NCBI GenBank assembly: GCA_010692645.1 | Contig: JAAHGS010000021.1 | Span: 51,949-115,948 of the forward strand | From: Symploca sp. SIO2E9 | GTDB taxonomy: Bacteria; Cyanobacteriota; Cyanobacteriia; Cyanobacteriales; Coleofasciculaceae | Direction: 5' to 3' | DNA length: 64,000 nucleotides | In this document: in pieces, positions 1-8,853 of the stretch | Layout: every line of letters starts with the position of its first letter | Position numbering within the stretch: position 1 is the stretch's first letter | Translations under genes and position numbers: made by a program | The notes under the pieces: generated by a model | What the model saw: the letters and a program-made list of their open reading frames with translations, nothing else | Told to the model about the DNA's origin: nothing | Database searches by the model: none

Positions 1-1
1 G

Positions 2-403
2 GAGGGCATTCGTCAAGGTTGGGTGCGTTGTGCTCATGATTGTGCTGAAGGAGGATTAGCAGTTGCTCTGGCAGAATCTTGTATAGCTGGTGGCTTGGGT
101 GCAGAAATTATAATCGATGTAGAGACACAAAATGTTGCCTCTGTGGAAGGATGCCGGTGGGATGAGATTCTTTTCGCTGAAAGCGCCAGTCGCATTCTGG
201 TTGGTGTCAGTCCCAAACAAAAGTCTAACTGGGAATCTTACCTCAGTAAACACTGTCAGCACTGGCAAAAGCTAGGTATGGTTACTGGCGAAAACTCCCA
301 TTTCCGAGTTATTACAGCTGATCAACAAACCGTAATCTCACTCAAGATTACAGAAGTGAGCGCTCTCTTCTTCAAAGCAATTGAACGGCGCTTGAAATTT
401 TAA
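2..403 (+). CDS. purL: Phosphoribosylformylglycinamidine synthase subunit PurL, C-terminal end (partial)
   Basis: The reading frame is open from the first bases of the window, so the gene starts upstream and only about 133 C-terminal residues are present. PurL carries out the ATP-dependent amidation of FGAR to FGAM in purine synthesis. The visible part holds the conserved AHDCAEGG segment (residues in the window about 10-17) followed by a Gly/Ala-rich stretch, typical of the second AIRS-like C-terminal domain. The gene is followed after about 180 bases by purF on the same strand, the purL-purF order common in cyanobacteria, which supports the call. A GTG at 23 lies within the open frame and is not a real start. 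Confidence 0.9.
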   Translation, partial: EGIRQGWVRCAHDCAEGGLAVALAESCIAGGLGAEIIIDVETQNVASVEGCRWDEILFAESASRILVGVSPKQKSNWESYLSKHCQHWQKLGMVTGENSHFRVITADQQTVISLKITEVSALFFKAIERRLKF

Positions 404-590
404 CTTTGCCTCAAAAGCTTAGCAAAGTAAGGTCTAAGGCAACAGCAGTAACCTTAACAAGCATCGTTTAAGTTATGTTAATAAGTGTTATTGTTAATGA
501 ATCGTTAACTTTAGTTAACAAACAAGAGTTGATTCTCTTTGATCAAAGTTCCACTGAACTTATTGCCATAATCAGGAGCAAGCATTGGAT

Positions 591-2087
591 ATGATGCCCC
601 AGCAACCCCTTTCCTCTGACAAGTATCCTGTTGCCTCTCAGGCGCCAGATGCACAGCGAATTGATAAGCCAGAGGAAGCCTGCGGAGTCTTCGGCGTTTA
701 TGCACCGGGAGAAGATATCGCCAAATTAGCTTATTTTGGTCTTTATGCCCTACAGCACCGGGGTCAAGAAGCAGCAGGGATGGCTACCTTTGAGAACCAG
801 CAGGTGCATTTATATAAAGGTATGGGTCTAGTATCCCATGTTTTTCATCATGAAGAGATTTTAAGCAAACTGCCAGGAGATATAGCAGTAGGTCATACTC
901 GTTACTCTACCACTGGCTCTAGTCATATAGACAATACCCAGCCAGTAGTTGTGGAAACCCGTTTGGGTTCTTTGGCTCTAGCTCATAACGGCAACCTGGT
1001 AAATGTCAAAGAGTTGCGCGAGTATTTGCTTAGTCGCAATTGTAACTTTGTGACTACAACTGATTCAGAGATGATTGCGATCGCGATCGCTGCTGAAGTT
1101 GACAGTGGCAAAGACTGGCTTGAGGCTGCCATCAGTGCCTTTAGTCATTGTCAGGGGGCCTATAGTTTGGTAATTGGCACACCTGCTGGTTTAATGGGTG
1201 TTCGGGATATCAATGGCATTCGTCCTCTGGTAATTGGCACCTTGGGCAGTAATCCTGTGCGCTATGTACTGGCATCAGAAACCTGTGGCTTAGACATCAT
1301 CGGGGCCAAGTATTTGCGGGATGTTGAACCTGGAGAGTTAGTTTGGATTACCTCAGAAGGCATGAGCTCCCAGCGCTGGAGTAAAAAGCAAGAACGAAAG
1401 CTTTGTGTTTTTGAGATGATTTACTTTGCTAGGCCTGATAGCCTCATGCATGACGAAACTTTGTTTAGCTATCGCTTGCGTTTGGGGCGTCAACTGGCAA
1501 AAGAATCAACTCCTGATGCTGACATTGTGATTGCCGTACCCGACTCTGGGGTACCAGCAGCAATCGGCTTTTCCAGGGCATCTGGTATTCCGTACGGTGA
1601 AGGACTAATTAAAAATCGCTATGTTGGTCGTACCTTCATCCAACCTACCCAAAGTATGCGAGAAGTTGGTATCCGCATGAAGCTTAATCCACTCAAGGAT
1701 GTCTTGGGAGGAAAACGAGTCGTACTTGTAGATGACTCGATTGTCAGGGGAACTACCAGCCGCAAAATTATCAAAGCCCTGCGGGAGACTGGTGCCACCG
1801 AAGTACATATGCGAATTTCTTCGCCCCCAGTGACTCACCCCTGCTTCTATGGCATTGATACTGACAGCCAAGACCAACTAATTGCTTCAACTAAGTCAGT
1901 GGAAGAGATTGCTGCTCATATTGGCGTTAATTCCTTAGCTTATCTCAGTTGGGAAGGGATGATGATTGCCACAGGTGAAGAACCCAAAACTTTCTGTTCT
2001 GCCTGTTTCACTGGTAATTATCCAGTTCCTGTTCCAGAAATGCTCCAGCGTTCTAAGCGGATGCTTGAAGAGTTGAAAGCTGTGTAA
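591..2087 (+). CDS. purF: Amidophosphoribosyltransferase
   Basis: First committed enzyme of purine synthesis; it transfers ammonia from glutamine to PRPP. The N-terminal Ntn-hydrolase glutaminase domain begins at the mature nucleophile Cys31 (EEAC-GVFG), so about 30 residues form a cleaved propeptide. The PRPP-binding loop VVLVDDSIVRGTTS is near residues 378-391. Cys272, Cys418, Cys469 and Cys472 match the four ligands of the structural 4Fe-4S cluster found in the Bacillus-type enzyme, so this is the oxygen-sensitive, propeptide-containing class. ATG at 591 is chosen, but a TTG at 585 lies closer to the AGGAG at 574-578 and is also possible. Length of about 498 residues is normal. It lies downstream of purL and is probably cotranscribed. 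Confidence 0.95.
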   Translation: MMPQQPLSSDKYPVASQAPDAQRIDKPEEACGVFGVYAPGEDIAKLAYFGLYALQHRGQEAAGMATFENQQVHLYKGMGLVSHVFHHEEILSKLPGDIAVGHTRYSTTGSSHIDNTQPVVVETRLGSLALAHNGNLVNVKELREYLLSRNCNFVTTTDSEMIAIAIAAEVDSGKDWLEAAISAFSHCQGAYSLVIGTPAGLMGVRDINGIRPLVIGTLGSNPVRYVLASETCGLDIIGAKYLRDVEPGELVWITSEGMSSQRWSKKQERKLCVFEMIYFARPDSLMHDETLFSYRLRLGRQLAKESTPDADIVIAVPDSGVPAAIGFSRASGIPYGEGLIKNRYVGRTFIQPTQSMREVGIRMKLNPLKDVLGGKRVVLVDDSIVRGTTSRKIIKALRETGATEVHMRISSPPVTHPCFYGIDTDSQDQLIASTKSVEEIAAHIGVNSLAYLSWEGMMIATGEEPKTFCSACFTGNYPVPVPEMLQRSKRMLEELKAV

Positions 2088-2108
2088 ACTACCCAAACCA
2101 AGCTTAGG

Positions 2109-2978
2109 CTAATAGCTTTCGGCATGGGCTTGGCGTAGGGTTTGGACTTGTTTACGTCCAAATGTATAAAAAATGGTGACATCGTTCCAAATTCCTTGTT
2201 CAGTCTCTAACATCTCTAATTCGACATCAAATTCCACCTTAGCTTGTGCTAATTGCTCAGATGAGAGTTTCAACAAGGGATTTGGATACTGTCCTGGTAT
2301 TGGAGATGACCCATTATCCAACCACATCCCTTTGGCTTTCTCTAAACTGATGTAGCTACCATCTTGTTCTGTTTGAATATCAATTTCCTCAAAACCTGCT
2401 TGTAGCAACAAGTCATAGCACTTCTCTACTGTTCCAGTTGGCTTGCTAAATAAAAGAGAAACACCATACTTTTCAAGCACCTTCTGTTCTATAACTCCTC
2501 CAACAAAAGCAGTGTCTGCAAAGGCATGGAAGCTAAGTAATCCTCCTGGTTTGAGAAATCGATGCCAAAGTCGCAATGCACCGACTAAGTCAGACATCCA
2601 AATTAGTGCAGATGAACAAAAAATGTGATCGAAACTGTTGGCTGGTAAATTCAAGGCTTCGGCATCTGCAAGCAGAAACTCAATGTTACTCAAACCGAGT
2701 GCCTTAGTTTTTCGTTTAGCCTGTGAGAGCATCCCTGGTGATATATCAATCCCAATCACTTGACCCTCAGTTCCTACAATTTGAGAGGCTTCAATGGCAA
2801 CCATGCCTGTCCCAGTGGCAAGATCTAAAATTTGCTGTCCAGGGCTAAGTTTTGCGTATTTAACAAGATGGTGAGCAATTTGCCGATGCCAATCACTGTT
2901 ATCATAGCTAGAACTCCTCTGATTATATAGATTTGCAATCTGCTGCTTATAGTCATTGAGTTCTGCTTGGTAATTCAC
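2109..2978 (-). CDS. Class I SAM-dependent methyltransferase (UbiE-like fold)
   Basis: A 289-residue Rossmann-type methyltransferase. Motif I, LDLATGTG, lies near residues 47-54, followed by an acidic motif (VIGIDIS) and a motif ADAEALNLPANSFD that is typical of the Methyltransf_11/UbiE group. No membrane segment or signal peptide is seen, so it should be cytosolic. The substrate cannot be told from sequence. The only usable start is a GTG at 2978. It converges with purF with about 20 bases between the stops, and the adjoining peroxidase gene lies upstream on the same strand. It could act on a quinone, a small metabolite or a secondary product; there is no strong contextual clue. Confidence 0.75.
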   Translation of the reverse strand: MNYQAELNDYKQQIANLYNQRSSSYDNSDWHRQIAHHLVKYAKLSPGQQILDLATGTGMVAIEASQIVGTEGQVIGIDISPGMLSQAKRKTKALGLSNIEFLLADAEALNLPANSFDHIFCSSALIWMSDLVGALRLWHRFLKPGGLLSFHAFADTAFVGGVIEQKVLEKYGVSLLFSKPTGTVEKCYDLLLQAGFEEIDIQTEQDGSYISLEKAKGMWLDNGSSPIPGQYPNPLLKLSSEQLAQAKVEFDVELEMLETEQGIWNDVTIFYTFGRKQVQTLRQAHAESY

Positions 2979-3030
2979 TTAGCCCTACTCCCAATTAATA
3001 ACTTCGTTTTTACATAATTGTACAGGTTAC

Positions 3031-4257
3031 TTAAATTGATTTTCCGTTAAACAAACTTGCACCGGGATAGGGTTCTAATTTTGGAGGAATTGCATAAAAC
3101 CCTGCTGAAATCAATGACATTAACTCAATTGCAGGGGGACGCTTCACTTCACCCTCTGGCCCACCAAAATTAACTCCCCCCATCCAATCAGGATCGCCAA
3201 TTATATCACGAACAGCCTTAATTCGACGTTGAAAAGAGATAAAATTGAGTCCTACAGAAATACCCTTACCTTCCACCCAATCTAGAAATTCATAACCTTG
3301 ACGAAAAATACGGTTATTTGAGTCTTGACCTGGATTGCCTCGATTTAGATTACTACGGTGAATATGTGAGGATTGAATCAAAGAATCAGCAGATCGTGGA
3401 GGATTAAGAAAGGAATTTGGTGCATTATTAGGAATACTACCAGTCATTGGACATCCTGAAATTTCTGTTTTAGAGAGGCAATCACCAACTACATCGGCAG
3501 AATCAAGAGGACATCCTGTCAACTTATTACGACCCACCAAAATTTCCTGTTCAATCCGGCTTAATTTCCTCCAAGCCTTTAAATCGACCTCAATTTTAAA
3601 GAATGCCATGAAGGTTCCACCTGTCATCCAAGGCTGGTCTAAAAGTTTATATTCGATTGCTTTGATTCGCTCCTTAGCAACCATATTGTTAATTCCATCA
3701 TGGAATTCTATCCAGCTCCGTCTGTCTTCACGATGAAAACCTTGGTAGAACACATTGATCGAAAGGGGTAAGTCCTGATCATCAATCAGTTTTTGTACTT
3801 CTACAACCGCACGATTGACAGCTAGTTCATTGACAGCGATGAACTGGAAAACTAAATCTGATTGAGCAACTTCCGTATTGACATTTTTTCCCCAGTGTAA
3901 AGAGCGAAATGGTTGATTCTCTCCTGGAGGTAGTTTTAATCCCAGTTCATAAGGGCGGTCATCTGGTGAAATCCAATCGTTAGCATGACTGTGGAAATCA
4001 AAAATTCGACGACCATAACCAAGCAAAACTGTGAGCTTTCCCGTAGGCACTCGATAGTCAGGATCCCCTTGCTGTGAAGGCCTTAAGTCACGCACTATAC
4101 CTTGCTTCAAATCTTGCAACATTCCCCATAACTTTAGTAAAGCATCATGGGCTTGTGTTCGAGTTGTTTCAGGACTAAAATTGAGAAATACTAAACGCAA
4201 GAAATCATCAGGACGTTCCTTGGAACGGAAATAAACTCCTTCTTGAATACTGTCCAT
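3031..4257 (-). CDS. DyP-type (dye-decolorizing) haem peroxidase
   Basis: A 408-residue protein of the DyP family, haem peroxidases that oxidise bulky phenolic or dye-like substrates with hydrogen peroxide. It carries the family hallmark around FHDGINNM (GxxDG-like, distal Asp), the GRNKLTGCPL segment, the SHIHRSN region with the likely proximal haem His, and the RIFRQGYEF segment. No Tat or Sec signal is visible. The start is ATG at 4257, preceded by GGAGG that overlaps the end of the upstream gene; an ORF extension to 4392 would overlap that gene and is rejected. Unusual: a loop of about 40 residues between the GRNK and SHIH motifs with three Cys. It forms a tight pair with the upstream gene at 4265-5533. 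Confidence 0.85.
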   Translation of the reverse strand: MDSIQEGVYFRSKERPDDFLRLVFLNFSPETTRTQAHDALLKLWGMLQDLKQGIVRDLRPSQQGDPDYRVPTGKLTVLLGYGRRIFDFHSHANDWISPDDRPYELGLKLPPGENQPFRSLHWGKNVNTEVAQSDLVFQFIAVNELAVNRAVVEVQKLIDDQDLPLSINVFYQGFHREDRRSWIEFHDGINNMVAKERIKAIEYKLLDQPWMTGGTFMAFFKIEVDLKAWRKLSRIEQEILVGRNKLTGCPLDSADVVGDCLSKTEISGCPMTGSIPNNAPNSFLNPPRSADSLIQSSHIHRSNLNRGNPGQDSNNRIFRQGYEFLDWVEGKGISVGLNFISFQRRIKAVRDIIGDPDWMGGVNFGGPEGEVKRPPAIELMSLISAGFYAIPPKLEPYPGASLFNGKSI

Positions 4258-4264
4258 TTTGTTA

Positions 4265-5533
4265 CTAACCTCCAGTTCTTGTAGCAGTATTGGTAGTTGC
4301 AAAAAAGGCTGGAGTTGATTGGGTTTGCTCAAAAAATTCAAACACTTCTTGTACGCGGTTACAGGCAAACTCGCTACTACAGTCTGGGACATTACCTACT
4401 GATATTTCTCGATCAGGAACCACTACAACCTCTGTACGAGAGGCTTTGGCGTAAAGTGCGATACTTACCTTGGCAGCAATTTGAGCACCAAAATCTATAT
4501 TTCCTCCTGTTGTAGAGTCTAAAAGATCGCCAACTACAAAGTTTTGCTCAGGAGGAACTTCAAAGACTAATCTTTGAGCAAGGGATAAAGTTCGACCACT
4601 TTCTGTATCTATAATTTTGGAACCACGGCTAAAACGGAACCAATCTTGAGGAATAGGAGTTGCTCCATCAGGTAAAAATATCGTCTCATTAGCAACACTT
4701 GCAATATAAAGACCAGGAGGATCCATCAAGGCAATTTTTCGCCGCTGTGCAGCAAAATTAATTACAGAACCGACAATTGTTGGGTCACTGTCACGGCAAT
4801 CTTGGGCAGCTTGATCAGTAAAGCGAATAGCTTCGCGCCCAGTCAAAGGAGTTGTACTACCATTGACTCTTTTAACATAAGGAAAAGCTGCAAAAGCTGC
4901 AAGGAATAGAGCAGCACTGAGGGTATTGACACTATTTGCCATAAAGGCGATTGCTTTAACTCCATTGTTATAGGGGCTAGCAATTTGAGGTGCTCCACCA
5001 GCAGGTGGCAACATCATTTGCTTAAAAGCCTCCTCAAGTTGTTCAGGAGAAGATGCCAAAGGATTGAGAGTTCCGTATACTTCTTGAAAAGGAGCTGGAC
5101 CTGACTCTCTAGCAAATTCCCCCAAAATTTGTAAGGTTTTAGCTGGGTAATATTTAGCTAAACGCAACCAATACTCTTGAAGTTCGCTTGTCATTTCAAC
5201 ACGAACAATTTTTCCGGCGGCATTACGCACAGTGCGCCATTCTAAATACTCTTCATGGGCTCCAAACAGACGACCATAGGGTTGGTTATTGAACTGCCAA
5301 TCAAGCAGACGATTAGTCTTGAGAACACTGCGTAAGCATTCGCGGATGCGTACAGGAAAAGCCGCCCAATCAATTACAACAACCCCAGATTCTAAGGATT
5401 CGTCGCCATCAGAGACTAGCTGAGTCGTTCCACTCCTATTAATTGCTTGATTTATCTGCTGTTCAACATAACGATCCCAATCTGCTTGTCCTTCACCACT
5501 AAGATCGTTTAGCATTCCCGGTTCCATCACCAT
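4265..5533 (-). CDS. Unknown protein paired with a DyP peroxidase
   Basis: A 422-residue protein I do not recognise. It starts at an ATG (5533) with AGGGGA about 7 bases upstream. It has no signal peptide. One hydrophobic stretch (about residues 195-220, Ala/Phe-rich) could be a buried helix or membrane segment, and the C-terminal 30 residues are Thr/Ser-rich. It stops 7 bases before the DyP gene, and the ribosome-binding site of that gene lies over its last codons, so the two are translationally linked. By inference it may be a substrate-handling partner, a scaffold or an oxygenase-type enzyme working with the peroxidase, but no catalytic motif was seen. Confidence 0.6.
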   Translation of the reverse strand: MVMEPGMLNDLSGEGQADWDRYVEQQINQAINRSGTTQLVSDGDESLESGVVVIDWAAFPVRIRECLRSVLKTNRLLDWQFNNQPYGRLFGAHEEYLEWRTVRNAAGKIVRVEMTSELQEYWLRLAKYYPAKTLQILGEFARESGPAPFQEVYGTLNPLASSPEQLEEAFKQMMLPPAGGAPQIASPYNNGVKAIAFMANSVNTLSAALFLAAFAAFPYVKRVNGSTTPLTGREAIRFTDQAAQDCRDSDPTIVGSVINFAAQRRKIALMDPPGLYIASVANETIFLPDGATPIPQDWFRFSRGSKIIDTESGRTLSLAQRLVFEVPPEQNFVVGDLLDSTTGGNIDFGAQIAAKVSIALYAKASRTEVVVVPDREISVGNVPDCSSEFACNRVQEVFEFFEQTQSTPAFFATTNTATRTGG

Positions 5534-5672
5534 AATTGAGTCCCCTGATTAAAACATTAATAGAAATTATGCAGCTGACTATGACCTGTCTGCAAACTAC
5601 AAAATAGGCCGTGGGTAAGCTGCTAATTATTACTCAGAATTACGTCTTAATTTTTTATGCAAAAGCAGGTTT

Positions 5673-5693
5673 GTTGTAAAAATTATTTACAAC
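5673..5693. promoter_or_regulatory. Perfect 8-bp palindrome upstream of the DyP operon
   Basis: GTTGTAAA-aatta-TTTACAAC, two perfect 8-base arms around a 5-base AT spacer, lies about 140 bases upstream of the start of the 422-aa gene. The symmetry and AT-rich centre look like a dimeric regulator operator more than a terminator, because no T-run follows in either direction. Inference only; no regulator is known here. Confidence 0.3.
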
Positions 5694-5770
5694 ACCGCTC
5701 GGTTAACCGCTGCATAATTGTGCGTTTCACTTACTCTCTGGGGAGGTGATGTCCGGATTTGTCAAGTTTT

Positions 5771-6436
5771 CTAGGAGTTTCTAGGAGCAGTTTCTCCAAG
5801 ATACTTTTTCAAGTAGGGCGAAAAAACCTCATAAATTAGAGTCAGGGGCTTACCATGATGCCAAAATAGATAATAGCGACCCCAAAAAGGCCCTTTCTCA
5901 CCAAAACCAGACTCCAATACCGCTGACTTACCGTAATAAATTCCCTGAATATCGCGGTATAACTCACTCCGCAGGCGAGCCAGACTTGCCCAAATTGGTA
6001 GATTACGATTCTGCAAATATTCATCTACATAGTTAGCATCCCACCAGGAAGCAGCATAGGCAAGTCGCTGCCCAGAGGCAGTGCGTAGCCACACTTGTCG
6101 CCGCAGCCTTGGACCTGGTACAGCTTGGATAGGCTTCGGGGCACCATCATCGCTCATCCCAATCTCAGACATATCGATTAAATCAACTTCCGTCGGTTCA
6201 GTCGTGAGTAGTTGCAGATGACGAGTGGGAGAACCATCTCCCAAAAGCAGGATTTGCCAAGCCGGTGCCAACATACTATGGGGCAATCCTTGTTGAACAG
6301 TTTCTTCTCCACCCTCCCAGATGGGGCTGAGAGCGTACCAGGTAGTTGCCGGAGTGGCGCTGTCTAGAGTTTTCAACGTTGGAGAGCTTAGTCGTTTACA
6401 AAACTTAACTTTTATATTTAAGGTATCATAATCCAT
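5771..6436 (-). CDS. Chorismate lyase, cyanobacterial type (UbiC-like)
   Basis: A 221-residue protein of the chorismate pyruvate-lyase family, which converts chorismate to 4-hydroxybenzoate, the head-group precursor of plastoquinone in cyanobacteria. The C-terminal half carries the family block: an arginine-containing LRRQVWLR strand, LRSELYRDIQGIYYG, an LESGFGEKGPFWGRYY segment and LTLIYEVFSPYL. Length is as expected. ATG at 6436. It is a single gene, with repeat-rich spacers on both sides, so it is probably transcribed alone. The assignment rests on resemblance to the family annotated as chorismate lyase in Synechocystis and Nostoc; the enzymatic role is inferred from that. Confidence 0.75.
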   Translation of the reverse strand: MDYDTLNIKVKFCKRLSSPTLKTLDSATPATTWYALSPIWEGGEETVQQGLPHSMLAPAWQILLLGDGSPTRHLQLLTTEPTEVDLIDMSEIGMSDDGAPKPIQAVPGPRLRRQVWLRTASGQRLAYAASWWDANYVDEYLQNRNLPIWASLARLRSELYRDIQGIYYGKSAVLESGFGEKGPFWGRYYLFWHHGKPLTLIYEVFSPYLKKYLGETAPRNS

Positions 6437-6607
6437 TTATACCTAAATCGCCTTGGTTAGTATAGCAGGAGGCAGGAGGCTTCAGGGCCCGATGCTGGAG
6501 GAAAAGCCAAGTTCTATCTGAGTTTGGGACTTTTTTAATGTCTTAACCACCTTGGCGATTGCTATAACTCAAAAAAGTATTTGTAACAAACATTCAGGTA
6601 ATCGATA

Positions 6608-7939
6608 TCACCTCGCTGCAACACGCCTGCTATCCTCAATCTCTTCTGTCGGATGGAGTATTACTACTTCACCTGCTTCAAGTCCCTGCTGAATCACTGC
6701 TTCAAAATCACTGCGCTTACTAATCTCAACCTGGCGTTTTTTAGCTCTGCCATCCTCCACCACAAACACACACCAAGCTTGTTGACAGCGGAAAAGCGAA
6801 CTTAAAGGCACTATTAGCAGTTCATGCCCTTCCCAAACCACAATCCGCCCCTCGATACGGTAGCCATCCCCTAGGGGAACAGGTGAATTAACAAACTCAG
6901 CAATCACATTAACGCGCTGCTCTTCTACACCAAGGGCAGAAATTTCGGTAAAAGCAGAGGGTTCAATATACCGCACCTTAGCCTCAAGGGTTTGCTCACC
7001 ACCCCAGTGTTCAATCAGCATCTTTGTCCCTGGTTTCACTTTTACAGCATCTGTCGAGAGCAGATCAACTACCACCTCTACTTCTTCAGGATTGCCCAAC
7101 TCTAATAGAGGAGTTCCCGCTTCCACATGTCGAGCACTCTCCTGCAGCACTCGCAGAACCTCTCCATCAACAGGGGATTTGATCTCAGTACGAGCAGCAT
7201 CATCAGCAAGTCTAGCAAGTTCGGCTTCGGCACTAGCAATGCGGGCATCGTAAACATCTAGCATGTAGTCAGGATCCCTTTGTTCAGCGCGAAGGATAGA
7301 GAGTTCTTCTCTGGCAGCTGCTACTTCTGCTGCCGTACTCTCAGCCTCCCGTTGCTCTACCTCCAAATCTCTAGCACGGGTAACTTCTAACAACTGTGCG
7401 CTTTCCAATTCTTGACGGGAAATAGCACCATCTGCCGCTAACCTCTGAGCACGCCGATGATCACGCTTTGACTGTTCAAGGGACGCCTGAACTTGCTCAA
7501 CCTTTGCCTGGGCTTCGCGCTGCTTTGCCTGTGCTGCCCTAATCCGTGCTTGAGCTTGCAATAAAGCCTCCTGTTTTGGTCGCTGGGTTACTACTCCTGC
7601 TCGTTGTGCCTGCCATTCTCTCAGTTTGGCTTGAACTTCCCTAACTTGGGAATTTAGGGGCAGAGGATCAATGCGAGCGATGATCAAACCCTGCTTGACT
7701 TTATCGCCTTCATCAAGATCGATTCTATTTAACCTACCAGCCACAGGTGTTGAAACTATAAAGCGGGAGCGGATGCGTGTTTTCCCCTCTTCATCAATAG
7801 TTACAAGCAAAGTACCACGCTTAGCTACTCCCAAGTCCACCTGGATCGGGGAAGGACGAAAGGCTAAAATCATTAAGGCGATCGCACCTAGTCCAGCCAT
7901 AAGGTAAGTTAGCAGCCGAGGTAAATATTTCATCAGCAT
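6608..7939 (-). CDS. HlyD-family periplasmic adaptor of an efflux system
   Basis: A 443-residue membrane-fusion protein. One N-terminal transmembrane helix (about residues 8-27) anchors it in the inner membrane. A first lipoyl half (VSTPVAGRLNRIDLDEGDKV) follows, then a long Arg/Gln/Ala-rich coiled coil (about 110-245), the second lipoyl half (IKSPVDGEVLRVLQES) and a beta-barrel domain. Such adaptors bridge an inner-membrane pump (RND, ABC or MFS) and an outer-membrane channel. No pump or channel gene is adjacent, so the partner is elsewhere or is the DevC-like permease at 11950-13242, which lacks its own adaptor. ATG at 7939 or 7933. Confidence 0.85.
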   Translation of the reverse strand: MLMKYLPRLLTYLMAGLGAIALMILAFRPSPIQVDLGVAKRGTLLVTIDEEGKTRIRSRFIVSTPVAGRLNRIDLDEGDKVKQGLIIARIDPLPLNSQVREVQAKLREWQAQRAGVVTQRPKQEALLQAQARIRAAQAKQREAQAKVEQVQASLEQSKRDHRRAQRLAADGAISRQELESAQLLEVTRARDLEVEQREAESTAAEVAAAREELSILRAEQRDPDYMLDVYDARIASAEAELARLADDAARTEIKSPVDGEVLRVLQESARHVEAGTPLLELGNPEEVEVVVDLLSTDAVKVKPGTKMLIEHWGGEQTLEAKVRYIEPSAFTEISALGVEEQRVNVIAEFVNSPVPLGDGYRIEGRIVVWEGHELLIVPLSSLFRCQQAWCVFVVEDGRAKKRQVEISKRSDFEAVIQQGLEAGEVVILHPTEEIEDSRRVAAR

Positions 7940-8077
7940 TCCAGGAAGGCAACAATTCTCAACAATTAGGGCTTTGCCAATTCCATAATTCTTGAAAATA
8001 GTCCAATAAAGCTGGAGATCAAATCCCTCTAATTACCTATCATAAGCTGTCATATTGTATTTTTTGGAAGTCCCTAA

Positions 8078-8389
8078 CTAAAAAGTTCGGAACCCTTCAG
8101 ATTGCTCTGTGTAATCGATGGGTAAAACAGTTTCGACGTTTTCGTTGGGATTGGGAATGATGTAGTGTGAGGTTAACTGTGCACCGTAAGTTTTCCCTAC
8201 AGCTTCTATTCCCGCTGCTACAGCAACTGTTACCTCAGATATCTTGCCTCGAACAGTGACCATAAAGCGACCACTTTCATTTCTACCATAATCGGCTAGC
8301 GTGACTTCGCCAGCTTTGACCATGGCGTCTGCTGCTGCTAATACACCTGGAAAACCCAAAGTTTCAACTACTCCAACCGCCGCTGGCAT
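8078..8389 (-). CDS. ccmK: BMC-domain carboxysome shell protein, CcmK-like
   Basis: A 103-residue single BMC domain that forms hexameric facets of the carboxysome shell. The N-terminus PAAVGVVETLGFPGVLAAADAMVK is the family signature, split here as AVGVVETLGFPG and AADAMVKAG. The usual pore loop KIGSG is replaced by RNESG, and the C-terminus IIPNPNENV...LPIDYTE is closer to the CcmK3/K4-type satellite paralogues than to CcmK1/K2. It stands alone, not next to ccmLMNO or another ccmK, as satellite shell genes often do. A role in tuning shell permeability is inferred. The exact paralogue number cannot be set by eye. Confidence 0.85.
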   Translation of the reverse strand: MPAAVGVVETLGFPGVLAAADAMVKAGEVTLADYGRNESGRFMVTVRGKISEVTVAVAAGIEAVGKTYGAQLTSHYIIPNPNENVETVLPIDYTEQSEGFRTF

Positions 8390-8500
8390 GGCTAATATCC
8401 TGAGTAAACAAAATTACCGATTATGATTATACAATCCTTAGCTCTAGATATTGAAGAATACTTTGCCGTTCATGGTTAATGGTTAATGGCAATCAACAGT

Positions 8501-8604
8501 GGGTGAGCGAAAAAAAGAGTGGGGAAATAATTAAGCAGACGCTCCAGACGCTCCAGAAGCGGAGACGCGGAGAAATCAAATCCCACGCAAAATTTCGTTC
8601 ACCC
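8501..8604 (+). repeat. MITE-like repeat family M1, copy A (complete)
   Basis: About 104 bases bounded by GGGTGAGCGAAA and TTTCGTTCACCC, which are inverted repeats of each other at 11 of 12 positions. The interior has a conserved GTGGGGAAATAATTAAGCAGACG block, given here only in part, followed by short CCAGACG/GGAGACG units and CCCACGCAAAA. It has no coding capacity. Sister copies lie at 15014, 30319, 33186, 25518 and 31372. This one lies about 250 bases upstream of mntC in a 464-base spacer that otherwise holds only AT-rich sequence and presumably the mnt promoter. Confidence 0.8.
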
Positions 8605-8853
8605 ATCAACAGTGAACTATGAACAATCAACAAAGTTCAGGTACTCTCTTTCCCTAAAACCACAAGGCTTGCGCGTTCCTTAACTCCTTATACTCTACAC
8701 CCTCTTTTAAACCTATCCTCATTTTTGCATGAAGAATGGCAAAAATGACCGAAAATAGGCTGAATCGAGCTACCTGAAAACTTTTTGTCCGTAACTCAAA
8801 TTTGCTGCCATAATAAAATATGAAAAGAAAATGAGAACCGTTGGTAATCAATA

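Noticed and set aside
34..268. Minus-strand ORFs over purL
   Set aside because: Shadows of the purL frame with no independent support.
4258..4392. Longer start for the DyP peroxidase
   Set aside because: Overlaps the end of the upstream gene by over 100 bases. The ATG at 4257 has its own GGAGG site and fits the family start.
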